Below, piece by piece: positions 6,110 to 11,529 of a stretch of 11,529 bases of DNA (within the stretch, counting starts at the first letter, position 1; each line of letters opens with the position of its first letter). The position numbers and the translations under genes are program-made. This DNA comes from Pseudolabrys sp. (GTDB lineage: Bacteria; Pseudomonadota; Alphaproteobacteria; Rhizobiales; Xanthobacteraceae), in contig JAHCKF010000072.1 in the NCBI GenBank assembly GCA_026125925.1, positions 1-11,529 on the forward strand. Direction: 5' to 3'. The notes below the pieces were generated by a model. That model was not told the DNA's origin. It saw only the letters and a program-made list of their open reading frames with translations, and searched no databases.

Positions 6110-7159
6110 AGATCGCGCGCGTCGAAACCCGTCCGGTCGTGGTGACGCTGAAGAAGCCGATCGGTACGGCGTTCGGCCAGATCAACACCTTCGGCTGCGT
6201 CCTGGTCTTCGTCCACGGCGATACCGGGGTCATCGGCGAGAACCTGGTCTTCACGCTGAACAACCGGCGCACCAAAGTTCTTCGCCAGATGATCGACGAA
6301 CTGGCGGATCTGCTGATCGGCCGCGACGCCGGACACATCGCGGAGTTCTGGGCACGGGCCTGGAAGGACATCAACTTCCTCGGCCACAAGGGCGTGCCGG
6401 TGGTCGGCATCTCCGCGCCGACGGTGCGCTCTGGGATGTACAAGACCGTCAACCTGCGTCGCACTGCCCTCGGGCCTGGCGGCGCGCAGGCAAGGGTGCC
6501 CGCCTATCACAGCGGCGGCCTGTGGCTCACCAGCACGATCAACGAACTCACGGCCGAGGCCGAGAGCTTCCTGTCGGCCGTCGGCGCCGCCGATCTCCGG
6601 TGACGGATGCCAGCGCGTGCGCGCTGCGCGTGTCAGGCGACGGGCCTGTAACAAGCTGATGGCCGACGCCATCAGCAACTCAACGAAAAACCAGCGATCT
6701 GGCCTTCTGGTTGCTCGGAGGAGTTCGACCCGACCGGTTCGGAGAGCCGCTGCCGGCCTGGGATCTCGACGGCCCGGCGCGCGCGTCTGGCCGCGCTCTT
6801 CGATACGGCCGATCGCCAGCGGCGACCGAATACACGCGTTATGGCTTTCGCCGCATGCTCGAATTGCGTTCGGCGGACATTCTGATGCTCGACCTGTGCG
6901 CGCCGGCGGCGAGTTCATAAAATGGGCACTTCTGCCGAAAGCCGCGACGTGCCGTGGTGTCGAGCCATCTGTTCCCGAGACCAGCATTCTCCAGGTCCTG
7001 GGCGGACCTTCGAATGCCATCTATCTCGAATACATGCCGTGGTTCGTGAACTGTATCGGGAGCAGCTCGAATTCTGAGAACGGTGACGATCGTTCCGAGA
7101 AACGGCCGGGATGGGGGTTCACGTTCAATATGGATTACGTCGAACGGCTGAAGACATGA
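6106..7159 (+). pseudogene. Second MR/MLE family enzyme, frame-broken (decayed gene or poor sequence)
   Basis: This enolase-superfamily gene starts at an ATG that overlaps the preceding stop. It is intact for about 100 codons (MKIARVETRPVVVTLKKPIG to VPVVGISA), then shatters. Reading across frames recovers DGALWDV (6420), ARVPAYHSGGLWLTSTINEL (6487), KLMADA (6653), EEFDP (6718), EPLPAWDLDG (6744), IASG (6812), EYTRYGFRRMLELRSADILM (6828), VSSHLFP (6957), ETSILQVLGGPSNAIYLEYM (6977), ELYREQLEF (7048) and PGWGFTFNMDYVERLKT ending at the 7157 stop. That is about a dozen frame switches. Unlike its neighbour it keeps the mandelate-racemase-type barrel metal ligand (ADA), the Asp of LDL, the His of SSHLF and the Glu of YLEYM. 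The KxK segment is not recognisable and appears partly missing. As written, translation stops at 6601 after 165 residues. Confidence 0.85.
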
Positions 7160-7214
7160 CGTCTTGAGCGGTCGCGACGACGATGCGCTGAATATAAAAA
7201 CATAGGAGGAAGCC

Positions 7215-8381
7215 ATGAGGATTACTCGCCGCGATTTACGAAAGGAACGCGCTGGCTTCGGGCTTGCCAGCCCGGCCATTGCCCAATCCGGTCCGGATCC
7301 GCATCGGCTGGCTGGCGCTCCTGGACTGGTCCAAGCTCCGCGCCGGCCACGTGGGTTCGACCGTACCGCGTTCGCCACCGAGACCATCACGCCGCCGGCG
7401 GCGTCAAGGGCCGCAAGATCGAGATCATCACCCGCGAGTAGCGGCGATCCGACCGCGGTCAACTACGCAGGAGATGATCAACAGTCAGTTGAAGGTCGAT
7501 GTGGTTCAGTCTGACGAATTCCGGCGAGTCGCTGGCGATTACGCCGATCATGTTTCGCGCGCCAAGATGCCGAACATTCATATCCTTTGCGCCATCGACA
7601 GCTCGATCGACGAAAAAGAAATTCCCAACGCCTTCCGCCTGTCGCCGTCCAATACGTGTGGACGACGCGGTGCGGCGCTATGCGTTGCAGATTCTCGGCG
7701 GCCAAGAAGGTCGCCACCGGCGACAAATTACCGGCTACGGCGTCGCCGCCCCTCAATGCATCGGTGGCCGGGCCTGGCGAAGGACGGCGCCGAGGTGGTT
7801 CATCAGGCCAATATCGACGCCACGCGCTGGACATGACGCCGACCTTGTTGCGCGCCAAGAATGCCGGCGCGCGGAGACCATCGTCGTCTGGCACGTCGAC
7901 CGGTACGATGCGCGTCTTCAATACGCGCGCCAACATGGGTTGGGACGTCGCCTTCGTCGGCCATCCGTCGATGTCGTCGGGCGAAATCAAGGCGCTGATC
8001 GAAAAGCCGGCCAACTGGGAGAAGGTCTACGCGGTCGGCTACCGGAGTTGCAGTTACGATGCCGGCGGCAAGCTGCCGCCGCGCAGCGAGGAGTTTGTCG
8101 GCAAGCTCAAGGGCAAGGTCGACCTCAAGGATACGCTGCTCTGGTGGGTCGCCGGCGGCTACGACGCCATCACCCTGATCGCCAAGGCGTTCCAGGAAGG
8201 CGCCGCGTCCCACGAGGACATCATCAAATACTGGAACAGCGTGAAGAAATATCCGGGCTATTTCGGGGAATATACCTTCACGCCCACGGAGCATAACGGC
8301 TATCCGGGCCAGGATGTGGTGATGTCCGATGCCTCCAGCGCGAAGGACGGCACGTTCCGCCTCGCGCCCGGCTACACATAA
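7215..8381 (+). pseudogene. Liv-type ABC transporter substrate-binding protein, frame-broken in its first 60%
   Basis: This is the periplasmic binding protein (type I fold, amino-acid/amide family) for the importer encoded downstream. A perfect AGGAGG (7204-7209) precedes MRITRRDL, a twin-arginine-like signal ending in GLASPAIA before QSGP. Family residues then appear in changing frames: RIRIGWLAL, FDRTAFATETI, GGVKGRKIEIITRE (stop at 7439), GDPTAVNYA, EMINSQLKVDVV, TNSGESLAITPI, RAKMPNIH with IPNAFRLSPSNT, VDDAVRRYALQILGG, ITGYGVAA, LAKDGAEVVHQANIDAT, DMTPTLLRAKNAGA and ETIVVWHV. From about 7908 (MRVFNTRANMGWDVAFVGHP) a single frame runs cleanly to the stop at 8379-8381. The repaired length, near 388 residues, is normal. 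There are about fourteen frame switches. With a strong ribosome site and an intact downstream importer, a working gene hidden by sequence errors is plausible. Confidence 0.85.
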
Positions 8382-8396
8382 GGAAATCGGCACACA

Positions 8397-9254
8397 ATGC
8401 TGGCCTCGATCCTGGCGTCGGGTCTCGCGGTGGGCGCGGTCTACGCGCTCATCGGCGTGACATACAATACGATGTTCTCGACATCGCGCGTCATGAGCTT
8501 CACCGCCGGGCAGCTTGGCATGCTCGGCGGCGTCTTCGGCTCGCTGTTCATGGTGCGGCTCGGCTTCCCGTTCATTCCGGGACTGATCGCAACCCTGCTG
8601 TGCTGCGCGGTGCTCGGGGTCGTCACGGAGATCGTTGCCGTCCGCCCGGTGCTCAAGAGCCTTGATCAGCATCTCTACGTATTATCGACGCTGGCGTTGG
8701 CGCTGATGATCCAGCAGGTCACGGCGATCGAATGGAGCACGGAGCCGCAGCCGTTCCCGAAGATCTTCGGGATCGGCTCGGGCATCCTCGACGAGAAGTT
8801 CTGGCTGCCCATCGTCGCCTGCGTCATCACGCTCCTCGGCCTCGAATTCCTGTATCGGCGAACGCTGGTCGGCCACGCCTTCGTGGCGATTGCCGAAGAC
8901 AATTTCGCCGCGCGCGCTCTCGGCCTGCCGGAGCGCAATCTGCGCATGGCCAGCTACGCTTTGGCCGCAGCCATCGGCGGCTTTGCCGGCTTTGCCGGCG
9001 GCCAGTTGCTGCTGGCCTTCGTCGCCAACGGGCCGCTGCTCAACTTCTACGGCTTCGTTCCGGTCGCGCTCGGCGGGCTCGGCAATAACCGCGGCGCGGT
9101 GGTGGGCGGCTTCGCGCTCGGCCTGTTCCAGCAGACCGCCAACTTCCTCGTCGGCGGCATCTTCTCGTCGGTCGCGGTGTTTGTGATGTTCATCGTCGTG
9201 CTGCTGGCGGCGCCGCAAGGCCTGTTCGGCTCGTCCTCGGCGCGGAGAGTATGA
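8397..9254 (+). CDS. livH: Branched-chain amino acid-type ABC transporter permease, LivH family
   Basis: This 285-residue integral inner-membrane permease is one half of the channel of a Liv-type importer. The N-terminal pattern LASGLAVGAVYALIGVTYNT is the LivH hallmark. The EAA-like cytoplasmic segment that contacts the ATPase reads GHAFVAIAEDNFAARALGLP (about 160-179). The C-terminal motif FYGFVPVALGGLGNNRGAVV, near residue 218, is also typical. Several hydrophobic spans of about 20 residues are evident, with no signal peptide. It begins 15 bp after the binding-protein stop; AAGGAA at that stop is a weak, rather distant ribosome site. It overlaps the next gene by ATGA. The Liv class covers branched-chain amino acids but also amides, urea and aromatic acids. 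Given the enolase-family neighbours, an organic acid ligand is reasonable. Confidence 0.93.
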   Translation: MLASILASGLAVGAVYALIGVTYNTMFSTSRVMSFTAGQLGMLGGVFGSLFMVRLGFPFIPGLIATLLCCAVLGVVTEIVAVRPVLKSLDQHLYVLSTLALALMIQQVTAIEWSTEPQPFPKIFGIGSGILDEKFWLPIVACVITLLGLEFLYRRTLVGHAFVAIAEDNFAARALGLPERNLRMASYALAAAIGGFAGFAGGQLLLAFVANGPLLNFYGFVPVALGGLGNNRGAVVGGFALGLFQQTANFLVGGIFSSVAVFVMFIVVLLAAPQGLFGSSSARRV

Positions 9255-11062
9255 TGAAAGCCGACACGCAGCCCGCCGGGATGGCGGCGTCCCACGCCGA
9301 GCCCGCCTGGCGCGACATGGCGGTCCACGTCCTGCCGTTCGTTGCGATCTTCGGTTTTGCCGCGATCGTCCCCATGGTCAGCAACGACTACTGGGCGCTC
9401 ATCGCCACGCGGGCGGCGATCTACTGGATGCTTGTGTCGGGCCTCAACCTGATCGTCGGCTTCGCCGGGCAACTCGCCATCGGTTATGTCGCGCTGTTGA
9501 CGCTCGGCGCCTATACGACCAGCGTGCTGGTCGGCGGCAATGTGCTGCCGCCGATGCCGCTCTTCGTCGCCTTCGGCGTGGCGGCGCTCTTCGGCGCGAT
9601 TTTCGGCGTCATTGTCGGGCTGCCGGCGCTGCGCCTGCGCACCTTCTATTTTGCCATGTCGACGCTCGGTTTCGCGACCATCGTCACGCAGATCGCGCTG
9701 GCCTGGCAGAGCGTGACCGGCGGCGGCATCGGCTTGCCGGGCCCGGAGTTTCCGGCTCCCTTCAACACGACCAAAGGGTTCTTCTACTTCTGTCTGGGCT
9801 GTGCCGTGCTCGGCACCTGGATGACCGCGAATGTCGCACACAGCCGGTTCGGCCGCGCTTTGGTCGCCATCCGTGATGCGGAGGTGGCCACGGAGTCGCT
9901 CGGCATTTCAAAACCGAAGATGCTGGTGTCGGTTTTCCTGCTGGCCGGCGCTTTCGCGGCATTCGCCGGCGGGCTGTTCGCGACCCTGCAAACCTACATC
10001 ACGCCGGAAGCCTTCAGCTTCGATCTGTCGGTGTTGTTCTTCATTGCCATCCTCATTGGCGGCCGCGGCTCGATCCTCGGGCCGCTGCTCGGCACCGTCA
10101 TCCTGACCTTGCTGCCGGAGTTCGCCGCGCCGCTCGCGGCCTGGTCGACGTTCCTCTATGCCGTCCTGCTGCTGGCGGTGGTTCTCGTTGCGCCGGGTGG
10201 CATCGCCGCGCTGCTGGACTTCAAGAACCGGCGCCCGCTGCAGTCCAATCGCGCCATCGTGCCGCGGCCGGCCTTGCTGCCGGACATCCTGGCGCATGAG
10301 CGCGCCCAAACGACCATTGCTTTGCGCGGCATTGCTCTGAGCTTCGGCGCCGTCCGCGCCATCGACGGTGTCGATCTCAACGTCGAGCCTGCGCGCATTC
10401 ACGGCCTGATCGGGCCGAACGGCAGTGGTAAGACGACGACGCTCAACGTCATCTCCGGCTACTATCGTCCGCAAACCGGCACTGTCATGCTCGGTGGCGA
10501 AGAACTCGAGCCGGGCAGGCCGGAAACGCGAGCGGCTCATGGCATCGCGCGCACTTTCCAGACGCCGCGGATCGTCGGCGAGGCCTCGGTGCTGCAGAAC
10601 GTCATGATTGGCGGCACGATCGCCGGGCAAGGTACACTGGTCGAGTCGCTGCTCGCGCTGCCGCGGCATCGTGACGACGAGCGCAAGCTCACGGAGGCGG
10701 CCCGCCTCGCCCTGCGGGTTGTCGGCCTGGAAAGCCTTGCCGCGGTGCGCGCCGACCGCTTGCAACACAGCGAGCTGCGCTTCCTCGAAATCGCGCGCGC
10801 GCTGATGCTGCGTCCGCAGTTTCTCATGCTGGACGAACCGGCGGCAGGTCTTTCGGTCGACGAGATCGCGCGGCTCGGCGAACTGATCCGGGAGATCAGC
10901 CGCCAGGGTGTCGGCGTCCTGCTGGTCGAGCACCACGCCGATCTGATCTTCGACATCTGCGACCAGGTGACGGTGCTCAATCTCGGCCGGGTTCTCGCAG
11001 CCGGCACCCCGGCAGAAATCCGCCAGCACAAGGAGGTGGTCAGTGCCTATCTCGGCGGCTGA
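9251..11062 (+). CDS. Fused Liv permease and ATPase (LivM-LivG fusion)
   Basis: A single 603-residue chain joins two importer subunits that are often separate. Residues from about 35 to 315 are a LivM-type permease, with SGLNLIVGFAGQLAIGYVAL, the TGGGIGLPG loop and an EAA-like RALVAIRDAEVATESLGIS. After a linker, residues from about 352 to the end are a LivG-type ATPase: Walker A GPNGSGKTT (Lys394), Walker B FLMLDEPAAGL (Asp528, Glu529) and H-loop VEHHAD (His561). The ABC signature is divergent: LQHSE (504-508) stands where LSGGQ or LSYGQ is usual, although the following RFLEIARAL is normal. The start ATG at 9251 overlaps the LivH stop, and a GGAG lies just before it. The last 20 nt overlap the LivF start. 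Such fusions are known in rhizobia-like bacteria. Function as inner-membrane channel plus motor is well supported. Confidence 0.93.
   Translation: MMKADTQPAGMAASHAEPAWRDMAVHVLPFVAIFGFAAIVPMVSNDYWALIATRAAIYWMLVSGLNLIVGFAGQLAIGYVALLTLGAYTTSVLVGGNVLPPMPLFVAFGVAALFGAIFGVIVGLPALRLRTFYFAMSTLGFATIVTQIALAWQSVTGGGIGLPGPEFPAPFNTTKGFFYFCLGCAVLGTWMTANVAHSRFGRALVAIRDAEVATESLGISKPKMLVSVFLLAGAFAAFAGGLFATLQTYITPEAFSFDLSVLFFIAILIGGRGSILGPLLGTVILTLLPEFAAPLAAWSTFLYAVLLLAVVLVAPGGIAALLDFKNRRPLQSNRAIVPRPALLPDILAHERAQTTIALRGIALSFGAVRAIDGVDLNVEPARIHGLIGPNGSGKTTTLNVISGYYRPQTGTVMLGGEELEPGRPETRAAHGIARTFQTPRIVGEASVLQNVMIGGTIAGQGTLVESLLALPRHRDDERKLTEAARLALRVVGLESLAAVRADRLQHSELRFLEIARALMLRPQFLMLDEPAAGLSVDEIARLGELIREISRQGVGVLLVEHHADLIFDICDQVTVLNLGRVLAAGTPAEIRQHKEVVSAYLGG
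11031..11036 (+). promoter_or_regulatory. Ribosome binding site fixing a GTG start
   Basis: AGGAGG inside the end of the fused permease/ATPase gene lies six bases before GTG at 11043. No ATG lies nearby in the LivF frame, and this site places the start 20 nt inside the preceding gene. It implies translational coupling of the two ATPases. Confidence 0.75.
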
Positions 11063-11529
11063 ATCGCTGATCGAAGTGACGGACCTCACCAGCGGCTACG
11101 GCAAGATCGGCGTGCTGCATGGGGTCAACCTCGCCATCGGCAAAGGCGAGGTGGTGGCGTTGCTCGGTCCGAACGGCGCCGGCAAGACGACGTTGCTGCG
11201 CACCATCTCCGGTCTGCTGCCGGCGAGCGAAGGCACGATCCGCCTCGACGGCCACGACGTGCGCGGCTCGGATGCCCGCGCAATGGTGCGCGCCGGTGTC
11301 GCTCATGTCATCGAAGGGCATCGCGTCTTCACGCAGCTCAGCGTCACCGACAACCTGCTGCTGGCGGGATATTACGTACCGCGCGGCGAACGCGCCGTCC
11401 GGATCGAGGAAGCGCTCGCATACTTTCCCGAGATCGCCGAAAAGCGCCACGAAAAGGGCGCCGCGCTGAGCGGCGGACAGCAGCAGATGCTGGCTGTAGC
11501 GCAGGGCCTTGTGCAGCGGCCGCGACTGC
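11043..11529 (+). CDS. livF: Branched-chain amino acid-type ABC transporter ATP-binding protein, LivF family (partial, 3' end off window)
   Basis: This is the second ATPase of the Liv-type importer; it pairs with the LivG domain of the upstream fusion. About 162 residues are visible, beginning VPISAAESLIEVTDL from a GTG start. They show SGYGKIGVLHGVNL, Walker A GPNGAGKTT (Lys48), the LivF-like stretch EGHRVFTQLSVTDNLLLAG in place of the common EGRRIF form, and the signature LSGGQQQMLAVAQGL (from Leu142). Walker B should come just beyond the window, and roughly 75 residues are missing. Unlike its partner, this subunit has a canonical LSGGQ signature. The gene overlaps the preceding one by 20 nt and has its own strong ribosome site. 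Family assignment is secure. Confidence 0.92.
   Translation, partial: MPISAAESLIEVTDLTSGYGKIGVLHGVNLAIGKGEVVALLGPNGAGKTTLLRTISGLLPASEGTIRLDGHDVRGSDARAMVRAGVAHVIEGHRVFTQLSVTDNLLLAGYYVPRGERAVRIEEALAYFPEIAEKRHEKGAALSGGQQQMLAVAQGLVQRPRL

Noticed and set aside
6617..7159. Separate 180-residue protein
   Set aside because: Its C-terminal part is the end of the broken MR/MLE gene (YLEYMPWF, PGWGFTFNMDY); it is a fragment, not an independent gene.
7264..8296. Several medium-length plus-strand frames as small novel proteins
   Set aside because: Each contains short stretches of one Liv-type receptor in order; they are pieces of one gene split by frame switches.
7803..8672. 289-codon minus-strand open frame across the binding-protein/LivH junction
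   Set aside because: Spans two sense genes in antisense and has no family features.
9908..11089. 393-codon minus-strand open frame opposite the Liv fusion
   Set aside because: Antisense to Walker A, Walker B and H-loop coding sequence; composition is artefactual.
1..11529. CRISPR array, tRNA or rRNA gene, riboswitch
   Set aside because: No regularly spaced repeat, cloverleaf-like stretch or conserved riboswitch core was seen on reading both strands.

Overview
The window is GC-rich, with strongly GC-biased third codon positions, a gene content dominated by ABC importers, and a Tat-like signal on a Liv-type binding protein. All of this suggests an alphaproteobacterium of the order Hyphomicrobiales (Bradyrhizobium/Xanthobacteraceae-like). 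That placement rests on style and family resemblance only. No rRNA, tRNA, CRISPR array, transposase or phage gene was seen.

Left block, minus strand (1-2491): a metallo-beta-lactamase-fold hydrolase of the N-acyl homoserine lactonase-like family, then an NMT1/SsuA/TauA-like periplasmic binding protein, then a nitrate/taurine-type ABC ATPase cut by the left edge. This looks like one operon. Its permease would lie beyond position 1. A 405-bp divergent spacer (2492-2896) carries an AT-rich palindrome and a good minus-strand promoter candidate. It separates this operon from a second, paralogous hydrolase on the plus strand (2897-3706).

Middle block: a LysR-family regulator (minus, 3963-4859) faces away from two translationally coupled mandelate racemase/muconate lactonizing enzyme (MR/MLE) genes. 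The first (4973-6109) is intact, but two catalytic positions differ from mandelate racemase. The second (6106-7159) is recognisable from start to stop but is broken by about a dozen frame switches.

Right block, plus strand: a complete set of branched-chain-amino-acid-type (Liv) importer genes. These are a binding protein (7215-8381, frame-broken in its first 60%), LivH (8397-9254), a LivM-LivG fusion (9251-11062) and LivF (GTG start at 11043, cut by the right edge). Tight ATGA overlaps and a 20-nt overlap imply one transcript with the MR/MLE genes.

Taken together this looks like a catabolic locus. Two importers bring in an organic acid or related small molecule, enolase-superfamily enzymes racemise, dehydrate or lactonise it, lactonase-like hydrolases open an ester or lactone, and LysR senses a pathway intermediate. 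The substrate cannot be read from the sequence. The most striking feature is the zone from about 6418 to 7908. Two unrelated adjacent genes there keep their family-typical residues but change reading frame roughly every 60 bases, with sharp boundaries inside both genes. This looks more like poor consensus sequence than ordinary gene decay.
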